Part shown: positions 1 to 8,714 of the stretch, piece by piece | Layout: each line of letters starts with the position of its first letter | How positions within the stretch are numbered: position 1 is the first letter of the stretch | Source: Actinomycetospora termitidis | Lineage (GTDB): Bacteria; Actinomycetota; Actinomycetes; Mycobacteriales; Pseudonocardiaceae | Length of the DNA stretch: 64,000 bases | Assembly: GCF_030286555.1 (NCBI RefSeq) | Contig: NZ_JASVWF010000004.1 | Coordinates: 310,001 to 374,000 of the forward strand | Reading direction: 5' to 3' | Notes under the pieces: generated by a model | Database searches by the model: none | Told to the model about the DNA's origin: nothing | The model's input: the letters and a program-made list of their open reading frames with translations, nothing else | Made by a program: the position numbers and the translations under genes

Positions 1-139
1 ACACCTGACACGCCTCGAACGCCCAGGAGCTGCCTGACGTCGCTCTCGACCCCGATCGCCCGACGTCCCGCGCGATCCGATAATCGACATTATGTCAGAT
101 AGAACGGAACCGGCGGGCCCCGGTGGGACCGCCGATCCC
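1..139. other. left-edge stretch without a callable gene
   Basis: No open frame here can be supported as a gene. The sequence turns comparatively AT-rich at about 79-105 and holds a perfect 11-bp palindrome, GACATTATGTC, at 86-96. That could be an operator or part of a promoter for a gene reading out of the left edge, but nothing in the window decides this. Confidence 0.3.
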
Positions 140-988
140 CTACAGCTCGGCGCGACGGCTGGCGATCGTCGTCGCGACGTCGCGAATCTTGACGTTCAGG
201 TCCTGCGAGGCCCGGCGCAGGATGTCGAAGGCCTCGTCCGCGTCGACGCCGCGGCGCTCCATGAGGATGCCCTTGGCCTGGCCGATCACGTCGCGGGACC
301 GCAGCGCCTCGGTGAGCTGGGCGGTCTCCAGACGGCTGGCGGCCACGTCCCGGGCGGCCTGCAGCGCCACCGAGCCGTGCGCCGCGAGCAGGAGCAGCAC
401 GTCCTGGTCGACGTCGGCGAGGTGCTCGGCGGAGCGGAAGTAGAAGTTCAGCGCCCCGAGGCGGGGCGGGTCGCCCTCCGGGAACATGCCGGCGGCGATC
501 ACGGCGTGCATCCCGAGCCGCGCGACCCGCGGGCCGAAACGGGGGTACCGGGGATCGTGCGCGAGGTCCCGCGAGGACGTCATCCCGGAGCTCGACGACC
601 CGGTCGCCTCGATGCACGGCCCCTCGCCGGTCTCGTACTGGATGTGGTCGGCCTCCGTGGCCGTCGGGTCGGTCTCCACCGGCGTCCGGTAGCGGCCGTC
701 CGACTCCCGCAGGGTCACCGAGACCATGGCGGCGTTCGGGACGAGCTCGTGCGCCCGCCGGACGACCCTCTCCAGGACGCCCACGACACCGGCGTCGGCG
801 GGCACGGAGAACAGGTCGCGGGCGAGGGCGAAGAACTGGTCCTGGAGGGGGCCGGGCGCCTGGTCGGAGGCCGCGTCGATCCGGCCGTCGACCCGCCCGT
901 CCACGACACCGTCCACGACACCGGCTCCTCCCCCGGCCTCTCGCACGAACCGCTGCCGGGCCGCCTGCCACTCCTGCTCGGTCGCCAT
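140..988 (-). CDS. GAF-ANTAR antitermination regulator
   Basis: Predicted cytosolic regulator of 282 residues. A GAF-type sensor region covers roughly residues 55-200, including a GEGPCIEATGS segment and a long helix with AAHGSVALQAAR. The last 55 residues form an ANTAR domain (DVIGQAKGILMERRGVD, then RRASQDLNVKIRDVA). ANTAR domains in characterised proteins bind paired RNA hairpins and prevent termination; which transcripts are bound here cannot be told. I chose the ATG at 988; a frame-consistent start at 1024 would add 12 residues. A second GAF-ANTAR gene lies directly upstream on the same strand, so the two may be co-regulated paralogues. Confidence 0.9.
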   Translation of the reverse strand: MATEQEWQAARQRFVREAGGGAGVVDGVVDGRVDGRIDAASDQAPGPLQDQFFALARDLFSVPADAGVVGVLERVVRRAHELVPNAAMVSVTLRESDGRYRTPVETDPTATEADHIQYETGEGPCIEATGSSSSGMTSSRDLAHDPRYPRFGPRVARLGMHAVIAAGMFPEGDPPRLGALNFYFRSAEHLADVDQDVLLLLAAHGSVALQAARDVAASRLETAQLTEALRSRDVIGQAKGILMERRGVDADEAFDILRRASQDLNVKIRDVATTIASRRAEL

Positions 989-1174
989 GCCTGCATCCCT
1001 ACCCGGATGGACGGTGTCGCGCACGGCACCGTCTCCGCATTTCGGTGTGTGTCGCTCGGAGCGGTCGGGTACGTAGGCGGTGCACCGCGTCGGACGCCCG
1101 GGCGAACGGTCGGTGCAGGTCCTGTCGGTGCAGACGTGGCAGCCGCCAGGACCGCCCCACGGGGTCCATGACCA

Positions 1175-1879
1175 TCAGGACGGACGGGACGGCGCGGCCC
1201 CGTCCTGATCGGTGACGTACCAGCGCGCGATGTCCACGAGCTTGACGTTCATGTCCTGCGAGGCCTCGACCAGGCGACCGAACGCCGTCGTGGCGTCGAT
1301 CCCGTAGCGGCTCATCAGGATGCCCTTGGCCTGCCCGATCACGTCGCGGCTGATCACGGCGTCCCGGAGCTGCACGATCCGCCGGCCGCCCTCCACGACG
1401 AGCGCCGCCTGCTGCGCGAGCATCATCACGCTGTCCCGGTCCCGCTCGGCGAAGGTCGGGATGCCCGGCTGGTGCACCGAGATCACTCCCGCGGCCGTTC
1501 CCCCGACCTCGATCGGGACCGCCAGCACCGCGCAGAAGCCGGCCCGTTCCAGGGCCGCCGCCCAGGCGTCGCCGGTGCCGTCGGTCAACCCGTCGTGGTC
1601 CGCGGGACGCAGATCGCGCGCCGCGCGGGTGGCGGGCCCGGTCCGCGTCCTGGTCTCGAGCGCCACGAGCTCCTCGACGGTCGGCGTGCTCCCGGCGTGG
1701 ATCGAGTGCGCGCGGTCGACGTGCAGCGTCACGGCGATCCCGTGCTCGGGCAGCAGCGAGGTGGCGGCGTGGACGATGCCGGCGGCGATCTGGTCGATGG
1801 TGGAGGGCTCGTCGTGGATGATCGCGAGCAGCTCGCGGGAGAGACGCGCGGACGAGTCGAGAAGATCCCTCGAATTCAC
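1175..1879 (-). CDS. GAF-ANTAR antitermination regulator (second copy)
   Basis: A 234-residue protein with the same architecture as its neighbour: a GAF fold at about residues 15-165 (VLAVPIEVGGTAAGVISVHQ is the typical core strand pair) and a C-terminal ANTAR domain at about 172-228 (SRDVIGQAKGILMSRYGID). It lacks the disordered N-terminal tract of the other copy. The two share the ANTAR helices closely but differ in the GAF part, which suggests different input signals with related RNA targets. The ATG at 1879 follows a weak purine stretch. Neither gene has a histidine kinase next to it. Confidence 0.9.
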   Translation of the reverse strand: MNSRDLLDSSARLSRELLAIIHDEPSTIDQIAAGIVHAATSLLPEHGIAVTLHVDRAHSIHAGSTPTVEELVALETRTRTGPATRAARDLRPADHDGLTDGTGDAWAAALERAGFCAVLAVPIEVGGTAAGVISVHQPGIPTFAERDRDSVMMLAQQAALVVEGGRRIVQLRDAVISRDVIGQAKGILMSRYGIDATTAFGRLVEASQDMNVKLVDIARWYVTDQDGAAPSRPS

Positions 1880-1998
1880 CTGGTTTCCTCAGCAGGGACG
1901 ACACGACGACGTGCCTGCCTCGCGTCTGAACCAGGGAGGACGACCTTAACCGGTGGGTGCGGCGGCGTGCTCGACCGACCCGGGCGTGGTGCCGTACG

Positions 1999-2871
1999 TC
2001 ATGGGCGGCAGCGCCGCGCGAGCCCGACCGCGTCCCGCGGGGCGTACCCCGCGGCGTCGTTGTCGAAGAACACCCAGACGTCCCGGGCCGTCCGCGACGC
2101 CGGGTCGTCGGGCGCGATCGTGTGCGGTGAGGCGGCCGTCTCTCCCGCGGCCCACGCCCGGACCCGCGTCGCCCAGCCGTCCAGCGCGGTGTCGGAGTAG
2201 TCGCTGCGGTAGAGCTCCGCGTCACCGTGCAGCCGGGCGTAGACCGGGTCGGCGGTGACGTCGTCGAACATCGGGAACTCCCCCGCGCCGTCGGAGACCA
2301 CCAGCGAGACGTCCTGGTCGCGGAGCAGCCGGACGAGCTCCGGGTCCCGGAAGCTCGCGTGCCGCACCTCGAGGGCGTGGCGCAGCGGGCGGTCCTCGTC
2401 GGTGACGGTCCACGGGTCGGGCACGCGGTCGGCGTAGGGGGCGGCGGCCGCCGCGGCCTGCCCCGTTGTGCGGGGCAGGAGGGCGAGGAACTCCCCCACC
2501 CGCTCGGCGTCCCACCCGAGGTTCGGCGGGAGCTGCCACAGAATCGGCCCGAGCTTCGACCCGAGGGCCAACGGACCGGACGCGAGGAACCGCCCGAGCG
2601 CCTCCTCGACGCCGCGGAGCTTCTTCATGTGCGTGATGTAGCGGCTGCCCTTCACGGCGAACCGGAAGTCCTCCCCCGTCGCCGCCGCCCACGTGCGGAA
2701 CGACGAGGCCCGCTGCAGCGAGTAGAACGTCCCGTTGACCTCGGCGGCGTCAAGCTGCCCGGCGAGGTACTCCAGCCGCCGCCGCTTGGCGAGGCCGTCG
2801 GGGTAGAAGGAGCCCTGCCAGTGCTCGTAGGTCCATCCCGACGTGCCGATGCGGACCCTTCCGGCGTTCAC
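1999..2871 (-). CDS. DUF72 family protein (YecE-like)
   Basis: A 290-residue protein of the DUF72/YecE family, which adopts a TIM-barrel fold and has no established reaction. The family signature is visible at the N-terminus (VRIGTSGWTYEHWQGSFYP, then EVNGTFYSLQ) and in the middle (GPILWQLPPNLG, ALEVRHASF), and the C-terminal VWVFFDNDAAGYAP strand is typical. The length matches the family. It is divergent from the MOSC gene, with starts only about 40 bp apart, so the two may share a promoter region. Confidence 0.9.
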   Translation of the reverse strand: MNAGRVRIGTSGWTYEHWQGSFYPDGLAKRRRLEYLAGQLDAAEVNGTFYSLQRASSFRTWAAATGEDFRFAVKGSRYITHMKKLRGVEEALGRFLASGPLALGSKLGPILWQLPPNLGWDAERVGEFLALLPRTTGQAAAAAAPYADRVPDPWTVTDEDRPLRHALEVRHASFRDPELVRLLRDQDVSLVVSDGAGEFPMFDDVTADPVYARLHGDAELYRSDYSDTALDGWATRVRAWAAGETAASPHTIAPDDPASRTARDVWVFFDNDAAGYAPRDAVGLARRCRP

Positions 2872-2910
2872 GGGTGCCGGGTTCCCGCACTACCGTCGGG
2901 AGATGTGGGT

Positions 2911-3540
2911 GTGATCGTCTCGGTCAACGTCGGGGTGGAGCGGCCGATCCTGGCCAAGACCGGGCGGTCCGGGATCGACAAGCGGCCCGTGGACGGGCCG
3001 GTGGCCGTCGGCGTGCCCGGCACCGGCGACAGCGGCCTGGCCGGCGACACGATCAGCGACGTCGAGCACCACGGCGGGCCCGACCAGGCGGTGTACGCCT
3101 ACGCCCGCGAGGACCTCGACGCGTGGGGACCGACGCTCGGGCCGCTGCACGACGGCGTGTTCGGCGAGAACCTCACGACCCGCGGACTCGACGTCACCGG
3201 GGCACGGATCGGCGAGCGCTGGCGGATCGGGGACGGGGTGGTCCTGCAGGTGACGGTCCCCCGCATCCCCTGCCGGACGTTCGCCGCGTGGCTGGACCGG
3301 AACGGGTGGGTCAAGGAGTTCACGGCCGCAGCCGTGCCGGGCGCCTACCTGCGGGTCGTGGAGCCCGGCGAGGTCCGGGCGGGCGATCCGGTCGCCGTCG
3401 AGCGGCCGGACCACGACGTCACCGTGGGACTCGCGTTCCGCGCCGTCATGACGACTCCGGAGCTCCTCCCCGACCTGGTCCCCGCGCTGGACGCGCTCCC
3501 CGACGACGTGGCCGAGCGGGTCCTGCGCCGGGTCCGGTGA
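2911..3540 (+). CDS. MOSC domain protein
   Basis: A 209-residue protein of the MOSC family (YiiM-like), predicted to handle molybdenum cofactor sulfur or an oxidised N-hydroxylated substrate. The conserved elements are GGPDQAVYAYAREDLDAW at about residues 50-68, FGENLTTRGLDV, and the cysteine in RIPCRTFAAW that in MOSC proteins carries the persulfide or binds the cofactor. GTG at 2911 was chosen because GGGAG sits 8 nt before it; an in-frame GTG at 2905 lies too close to that site. It converges with the Uma2 gene. Confidence 0.88.
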   Translation: MIVSVNVGVERPILAKTGRSGIDKRPVDGPVAVGVPGTGDSGLAGDTISDVEHHGGPDQAVYAYAREDLDAWGPTLGPLHDGVFGENLTTRGLDVTGARIGERWRIGDGVVLQVTVPRIPCRTFAAWLDRNGWVKEFTAAAVPGAYLRVVEPGEVRAGDPVAVERPDHDVTVGLAFRAVMTTPELLPDLVPALDALPDDVAERVLRRVR

Positions 3541-3545
3541 CCGGG

Positions 3546-4112
3546 TCAGCGCGGCTGGAGGCCCACCAACAGCTCGGCCGGGGTGACGACGACGGGGAAC
3601 GGCCGGTCCACCGTCAGCGGCTCCTCCCCGGTGGCCTCACCAGCCGGCCGGTAGGTCCCGTCGTCGAGCTCCAGCACCTCGATCCGGCCCGGGCCCGTCG
3701 GGTCCAGCAGCCAGTAGGAGGGGACCCCGAGGCGCTCGTAGTGCGCTCGCTTGGTGTTGCGGTCGTACAGCCGGGTGCTCCGGGACGCGACCTCCGCCGC
3801 CAGCAGCGGGGCGACGGGGAGGTTCGCGAGGGTCAGGTCGGCGTACCGCGCGACGAGAACGTCGGGCTCGACCTCGTCGTGCAGGCTCGTCCGCACCCCG
3901 AACGGTGCAGCGAGGACCCGCAACGCCGACGGGCACGCGGCGTGGAGCAGACGGTAGAGCGTGAGCGCCATCTCCTGGTGGGCCCAGCCCGGGGACGGGC
4001 TCACGAAGAGCATCCCGTCGATGAGCTCACGACGACGCCCGTCGTCCGGCATCGCGTCGAGGTCGTCGACCGTGTAGGCCTCGCTCCCGACCAGCTCGGT
4101 CATACCGGTCAT
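3546..4112 (-). CDS. Uma2-family (DUF820) putative nuclease
   Basis: A 188-residue PD-(D/E)XK-type protein of the Uma2/DUF820 family, common in actinobacteria and cyanobacteria and of unknown biological role. The nuclease core shows as VEPDVLVA (acidic motif) followed by LAAEVASRST and the KRAHYERLGVPSYWLLDP helix-strand, which is diagnostic. ATG at 4112 is preceded by GGAGG at a 6-nt spacing, which favours it over the ATG nine bases later. Whether it acts on DNA is not known for the family as a whole. It stands alone, with no toxin-antitoxin-like partner. Confidence 0.85.
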   Translation of the reverse strand: MTGMTELVGSEAYTVDDLDAMPDDGRRRELIDGMLFVSPSPGWAHQEMALTLYRLLHAACPSALRVLAAPFGVRTSLHDEVEPDVLVARYADLTLANLPVAPLLAAEVASRSTRLYDRNTKRAHYERLGVPSYWLLDPTGPGRIEVLELDDGTYRPAGEATGEEPLTVDRPFPVVVTPAELLVGLQPR

Positions 4113-4183
4113 GCTGCTCCTCCCGGCTCGGACGCACCAGAGCAGCATGACCGGCCCTGGTCGCCGGCGAGGGCCGTTCGGGA

Positions 4184-4939
4184 CTACTCCCCCGGCTTGT
4201 GGATGTCGACCGTGACGTTCATGCCGGGGATGAGGTCGGCCCCCTGCATGTCGGTGATGCCCACGCGGACCGGGATGACCTGGGTGACCTTCTGGAAGTT
4301 CCCACCCGAGTTCGACTGCGGGAACGGGGAGAACACCGCGGCCGCGCCGCCCTGGATCTGGTCGACGTAGCCGTGGAAGGTCCGCCCCGGGTAGGCGTCG
4401 ACGGTGAAGTCGACGGGACGGCCGACCTGCACCTCGTCGATGTCGGTCTCGTCGACGCGGGCGGTGACGTAGACGTCGGCCGGGTCGTAGGCGATGGCGA
4501 GCTGGGAGCCGGCCGTGAGGTACGCGCCCTCGGCGGTGTTCGTCGTGGCCACGGTGGCGTCGGCCGGGGCGCGGATCGGGAGCTGCGGCTGGACGTAGGC
4601 GCCCTGCAGCTCGACGCGGCCGAGGACCTGGTCCTTGTGCAGCACCGTGCCCACGGAGACGTTCCAACCGGTCAGCGTCCCGCTCGACGGCGCGACGATC
4701 GGGATCTGCGTCCCGTCGACCTGCGCGTTGTCCGTGGAGACGAACCTGCTGGCGTTGAGGAAGTAGGAGACGGCGAAGGCGGCCGCGGCCAGCACCGCCA
4801 GGACGATGATCACCACGAGCGCGATCTTCGTCGACCGCTTGAGCGGCCGGCGGCCCTTCGGCTGCTCCTCGGACCCCGACGCCGGCGTCGCGGTGTCGTC
4901 GGTGACGTCCCCGGTGTCGGTCCCCTGCGGCGTGCTCAC
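4184..4939 (-). CDS. HlyD/EmrA-type membrane adaptor, short form
   Basis: A 251-residue protein with a charged cytosolic N-terminus, one transmembrane helix at about residues 36-58 and then biotinyl-lipoyl half motifs (VSTDNAQVDGTQIPIVAPSSG, LPIRAPADATVATTNTAEG) and a beta-barrel segment (VQVGRPVDFTVDAYPG). It resembles EmrA-type membrane fusion proteins but lacks the alpha-helical hairpin that normally separates the two lipoyl halves, so it is short for the family. Its start overlaps the stop of the upstream adaptor gene by 4 bp, so they are translationally coupled. No MFS or ABC pump gene follows. Confidence 0.85.
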   Translation of the reverse strand: MSTPQGTDTGDVTDDTATPASGSEEQPKGRRPLKRSTKIALVVIIVLAVLAAAAFAVSYFLNASRFVSTDNAQVDGTQIPIVAPSSGTLTGWNVSVGTVLHKDQVLGRVELQGAYVQPQLPIRAPADATVATTNTAEGAYLTAGSQLAIAYDPADVYVTARVDETDIDEVQVGRPVDFTVDAYPGRTFHGYVDQIQGGAAAVFSPFPQSNSGGNFQKVTQVIPVRVGITDMQGADLIPGMNVTVDIHKPGE

Positions 4940-6468
4940 GACGACCCTCCCCCGATGACGACCTGCTGGCCCTCGGAGAGCCCGCCGAGGATTTCGGTGC
5001 GGTCGGCGCCCGCGAGGCCGGTGGTCACCGGCGTCGGGGTCTGGCGACCGTCGGGCGTCAGCACGGTCGCGACCGTCCGGCTCCCCTCACGCCGCAGTGC
5101 CGAGTTCGGCACCGACAGCTTGTCCGACCGGGCCGTGACGACGGTGGCGCGCGCGGACTGCCCGTCGCGGACGCGCGGGTCGGTGTCGGTGAGCGCCATC
5201 GTCACGTAGTACTCGATGCTGCCGCCGATCGCCGTGCCGGACGGCGCGACGGACAGGACGGTGCCGGCGAACGTGCGCTCGGGGATCGCGTCGAGCGAGA
5301 CCACCGTCTGCTGGGCCGGGGCGATCTTCGCGGCGTCGACCTCCTGGAACGGGGCCACGACCTGGAACTCTGCCACGTTCTGCAGCACCAGGAACTGCGT
5401 GCCGCCCGGCCGAGTGGGCGAGGCGGCCGCACCGGCGGCGCCGGCCCCGGCCGCCCCGGCGGCCTGCGCGGCGCCCGGGATCGTGGCGTCCGACCCGGGA
5501 GCCAGCGCCGAGGTACCGGTGCTCGGCGAGAGGTACTCGCCCTCGGCGCCGTTTAGGGCGGAGACGGTGCCCGCCGCCGGTGCGCGCAGCGTCGTGTTCG
5601 CGACGTTGCGCCGCGCGATCTCGACCTGGGTCCGGGCGTTGTCGACGGCGGCCGCGGCCGCGTCGAGGCTGCCGGGGCGGGTGGCGCTCGCCGAGTCCAG
5701 TCCGTTCTGCGCGCTGACCTGGCCCTGCCGGGCGCTCGTCACCTGCAGGTTGCCGGCCGCGGCGTCGACGTCGCGCTTCTGCTGGGCCTGCCCGACGGCC
5801 TGTCGCGCCTGCTGCAGACCCTGCTGGGCGGACTGCACGGCGTACTGCGCGGCGGGGATGGACTGACAGGCGGCCGCGTTCTGCACCGTCACGTAACCGC
5901 CCGGTTGGCAGCCGGTCTGCGCCGCCGTCAGCTGCGCCGTTGCCTGCGTGACCCCCGCCTCCGCCTGCGGCACGGCCGCCTTGGCGGCGGCGATCGCCTG
6001 GTCGTCGGCCTTCAGCGTCGCGTCGACCTGGCGCTTCGTCGCCGACACCACCGACGCCGCGGCGTTCACGGAGTTCTGCGCACCACCGACGGAGGTGCTG
6101 GCCTTGGCCTGGTCGTACTGCGCCTCCTGGCCCGCGAGGCCGGCCTGGGCCTGCTTGAGCGCCTGGCGCGCCTGGAAGTCGTCGATCGTCGCGAGGACCT
6201 CGCCGGGCTCCACGCGGTCGCCCACCTTGACCCGCACGGACGTGAGCTGACCCGCCGTCGCGAACCCGAGGTTGGTCGCGCCGAGCGCGGAGATCGAACC
6301 GCTCGAGTCGACCCCCGAGCTCACCGAGGCCCGCTCGACCCGCACGGTCTGGGGTGGGGCGTCCTCTCCGGAGCCGCCGCACGCGGCCAGGGAGAGAGCT
6401 GCTGCCACCGCGGTCAGGGCGAGCGCCGTCCGTCGGTTCACGTCACCGACAACGGAGGAGATCGACAT
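4936..6468 (-). CDS. efflux adaptor lipoprotein (HlyD/RND-adaptor family)
   Basis: A 510-residue predicted lipoprotein. A signal peptide ends in a lipobox-like LSLAACGG at about residues 24-31. After it come a first lipoyl half (VRVKVGDRVEPGEVLATIDD), a long Ala/Gln-rich coiled coil at about residues 90-290, the second lipoyl half (TLRAPAAGTVSALNGAEGE) and a beta-barrel ending in LSEGQQVVIGG. This is the layout of periplasmic adaptors of MacA/HlyD type, here on a monoderm cell surface. It lies 40 bp after the SRPBCC gene and overlaps the next adaptor. The ATG at 6468 has no clear ribosome site; an in-frame GTG nine codons later is an alternative. Confidence 0.87.
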   Translation of the reverse strand: MSISSVVGDVNRRTALALTAVAAALSLAACGGSGEDAPPQTVRVERASVSSGVDSSGSISALGATNLGFATAGQLTSVRVKVGDRVEPGEVLATIDDFQARQALKQAQAGLAGQEAQYDQAKASTSVGGAQNSVNAAASVVSATKRQVDATLKADDQAIAAAKAAVPQAEAGVTQATAQLTAAQTGCQPGGYVTVQNAAACQSIPAAQYAVQSAQQGLQQARQAVGQAQQKRDVDAAAGNLQVTSARQGQVSAQNGLDSASATRPGSLDAAAAAVDNARTQVEIARRNVANTTLRAPAAGTVSALNGAEGEYLSPSTGTSALAPGSDATIPGAAQAAGAAGAGAAGAAASPTRPGGTQFLVLQNVAEFQVVAPFQEVDAAKIAPAQQTVVSLDAIPERTFAGTVLSVAPSGTAIGGSIEYYVTMALTDTDPRVRDGQSARATVVTARSDKLSVPNSALRREGSRTVATVLTPDGRQTPTPVTTGLAGADRTEILGGLSEGQQVVIGGGSS

Positions 6469-6508
6469 GGGATACGACTACCAGTTGGAGAGTCACCTCA
6501 CGGGCGAC

Positions 6509-6982
6509 TCACCGATAGCCGCGCCGGACGACGCGCTCCAGGATGCCGAGCGTCCCCTTGAGCGCCTGCTCGGAGATGACCGGGAAGATGCCCCGCTCGC
6601 GCCACTCCGGGCGGATGTCCGACCAGTCGTAGTACGAGGTGGCGAGCGTCCCGCCGTCGTCCTGTGGGTCGAGGCGGTAGCCGTAGACGTGGCCGATGGG
6701 CGGGCGGATCGTGCCCTCGATGGTCCAGGCGATCTCCCGGTCGGGCTCGAAGGTCGCGATCACCACGGTCACGTCGTAGCGCCCGAGCGGGACGTCGCCG
6801 AGTGCCTCGCGGTCCATGTGCACCACGAAGGTGTCACCGGCCGCGGTCACCCGCTCCCCCGTCGCGTCCATGAGCATCCCGGAGCTGTCGATCGCGACGT
6901 GCCCGATCGGGTCGGTCAGCACGGCGAACACCTCCGCCGGGATGGCGGGGATCGGGCGGGAGACCTCGATGCGGTCGGTCAT
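6509..6982 (-). CDS. SRPBCC family protein
   Basis: A 157-residue START/Bet v 1-like (SRPBCC) protein with the typical opening IEVSRPIPAIPAEVFAVLTDP, central strands DVTVVIATFEPDREIAWTI and a long C-terminal helix (EQALKGTLGILERVVRR). Members bind hydrophobic ligands or act as polyketide-type cyclases; the ligand here is unknown. The ATG at 6982 overlaps the stop of the thioesterase gene by 4 bp, so the two are probably made together, with the adaptor genes following in the same direction. Confidence 0.88.
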   Translation of the reverse strand: MTDRIEVSRPIPAIPAEVFAVLTDPIGHVAIDSSGMLMDATGERVTAAGDTFVVHMDREALGDVPLGRYDVTVVIATFEPDREIAWTIEGTIRPPIGHVYGYRLDPQDDGGTLATSYYDWSDIRPEWRERGIFPVISEQALKGTLGILERVVRRGYR

Positions 6983-7884
6983 CCACCGATCATGCGCCAG
7001 GCGTCCAGCGCGTTCGCGTCGAGCTCGCCCCGTGTCCCGGTGGCGTCGGCCAGCCCGACGCACCGATCCCCCAGGAACACCCCGAGCCCGTACGTCACCG
7101 TCTCCCGGGTCGAGCTCCGCTCCGCTGCGTCTCCCGTCCCGGCATCGACCCCGAGGACCGCCACGCCGATCTCGTACTCGGCCGGGTAGCCCACCTCGGC
7201 GACGTACTGCACCCGGAACGACGACGGCGCGAGCTCCGGGGACGGCCCGCCCCAGCCCGGCGTCAGGAGCTCGTCGTGCAGGGCGGCGACGCCGTCGGCG
7301 TACCAGGACACCAGCGCGACGTTGTTGACGTGGCGGTTGGTGTCGATGTCCCCGACGCGCGCCCGCAACGACACCGCGAACGGGTACGACGACCGGTCGC
7401 GGCGCTCCGGTCCCGGACGGTACGACGGCGAGGCGTCCGGCTCGTCGAGCACGAGGCCGGCGAGGTCGGAGCGCAGGGCGTCGGGCAGGTGGGCGGGGCC
7501 GGCCTCGGTCGCGAACACCGTGACCGTGTCGCCGAGCGCGACGCAGCGGTCGTCGCAGAACACGCCGTAGCCGTAGGTGAACGAGGACCCGCCGACGCGG
7601 CGGACGCCGAGGCCGATGCGGTACTTGCCGTCGAACGGCATGGCGTCCAGCCGTTCGACGCCCTGGCCGGCGAGCAGCACTCGGAAGGCGCCGAACTCGC
7701 CGTCCTCGACGAGCCGCCGGAACGCCGGCAGCTCGACCCCGACGCGGGCGTCCTCGAACCAGCGCGTCAGGCCGATCGCGGAGATGCGCCCGTCGGGGCC
7801 GAGGTCGGAGTAGCGCGGGGACACGTCCCGCAGCACCGGGTAGGCGGCGGGGTGCGTGAGTGCGGCGGGGACCGGACCGGGCAT
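6979..7884 (-). CDS. double-hotdog acyl-CoA thioesterase
   Basis: A 301-residue protein made of two hotdog domains. The first, about residues 20-150, has RYSDLGPDGRISAIGLTRWFEDAR; the second, about 165-300, has RVGDIDTNRHVNNVALVSWYADG. Both resemble the 4-hydroxybenzoyl-CoA thioesterase helix, with the catalytic-type acidic residue kept in the second. Likely a cytosolic acyl-CoA thioesterase of unknown chain preference. It heads the leftward run thioesterase-SRPBCC-adaptor-adaptor. Confidence 0.85.
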   Translation of the reverse strand: MPGPVPAALTHPAAYPVLRDVSPRYSDLGPDGRISAIGLTRWFEDARVGVELPAFRRLVEDGEFGAFRVLLAGQGVERLDAMPFDGKYRIGLGVRRVGGSSFTYGYGVFCDDRCVALGDTVTVFATEAGPAHLPDALRSDLAGLVLDEPDASPSYRPGPERRDRSSYPFAVSLRARVGDIDTNRHVNNVALVSWYADGVAALHDELLTPGWGGPSPELAPSSFRVQYVAEVGYPAEYEIGVAVLGVDAGTGDAAERSSTRETVTYGLGVFLGDRCVGLADATGTRGELDANALDAWRMIGG

Positions 7885-7951
7885 GCCGTCATGGTGGCCG
7901 GGTGGGGCGCCGACGCGCCGCCGGGTCCGACGCGCGTCACACGGGCCCTGC

Positions 7952-8605
7952 TCACACCTCGGCGTACTCCCCGTGCCGTCGCCACCAGACGTACGGCTCG
8001 GACTGCGGCCGGCCCGCCGGGGTGTCCTCCCACGTCTCCTGGCGCCCGTAGGGCACGAGGTCGAGGAACGACCACGTGCTGCCGAGCGCCTCGACCCCGC
8101 GGCCGGTGGTGGAGTAGGTCCGCAGCACGCGGTCGCCCTCCCGGAGGAACACGTCGAGCTGGAAGCTCCCCAGCCCCGTGGCCCGGGCGAGCCCGGCGTC
8201 GCGGTCGGCGTACCAGGGGATGTGCCGCCAGCCCATCCGGGCCCGGAACGCCTCGATCTCGTCGATCGGGGCGCGCGAGGTCAGGGCGAAGGTCACGCCG
8301 CGGGCGTTCAGGTGGTCGAGGTGGGCCACGTGGTCGGCGACCATGCAGCAGCCCGCGCACGGATCGTCGTCCCCGGGGCCGAGCATGTGCTGGTAGACGA
8401 TCAGCTGGGGCCGGCCCTCGAACAGGTCGGTCAGCGTGCGCCGCGCTCCCCCGATGGCGGTGAACTCCAGCGCGGGGTCCACCTCCACGGCGGGGAGCCG
8501 ACGGCGGGCGGCGGCCAACGCGTCCCGCGCTCGCATCTCGGCCTTCTCGCGCTCCCGGAACGCCGCCACGGCGGCGTCGAACTCCTCGGCGGTCACGGTA
8601 TCCAT
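7952..8605 (-). CDS. DUF899 thioredoxin-like protein
   Basis: A 217-residue DUF899 protein with a thioredoxin-like fold and unknown reaction. Typical segments are RDALAAARRRLPAVEVD near the N-terminus, LFEGRPQLIVYQHMLGPGDDD, a CAGC redox-like pair at about residues 119-122, and PWYADRDAGLARATGLGSFQLDVFLREGD. A near-consensus promoter sits immediately upstream, with the -10 box only 8 nt before the ATG, so its transcript is probably leaderless. It is divergent from the VIT1-like transporter gene. Confidence 0.9.
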   Translation of the reverse strand: MDTVTAEEFDAAVAAFREREKAEMRARDALAAARRRLPAVEVDPALEFTAIGGARRTLTDLFEGRPQLIVYQHMLGPGDDDPCAGCCMVADHVAHLDHLNARGVTFALTSRAPIDEIEAFRARMGWRHIPWYADRDAGLARATGLGSFQLDVFLREGDRVLRTYSTTGRGVEALGSTWSFLDLVPYGRQETWEDTPAGRPQSEPYVWWRRHGEYAEV

Positions 8606-8613
8606 ACCGACTG

Positions 8614-8642
8614 ATCCTAAAAACGAACTGCCAATGCGTCAA
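8614..8642 (-). promoter_or_regulatory. sigma-A-type promoter of the DUF899 gene
   Basis: On the minus strand a TTGACG -35 box (8637-8642) and a TAGGAT -10 box (8614-8619) are separated by exactly 17 bp. The ATG at 8605 begins 8 nt after the -10 box, which places the expected transcription start at or beside the start codon and leaves no room for a ribosome-binding site. This is the layout of a leaderless actinobacterial mRNA. Confidence 0.6.
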
Positions 8643-8714
8643 CCCGACGGGAGGCGCCCAGGGCAGCCTCACCTGCCTGGAAGCACCCCGGGAAAGCTGC
8701 TTCACTGCCCCGTC

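Noticed and set aside
90..1171. Long overlapping frames on both strands over the first GAF-ANTAR gene
   Set aside because: They read as Arg/Gly/Pro/Ala-rich strings without any domain, as expected for other frames of a very GC-rich gene.
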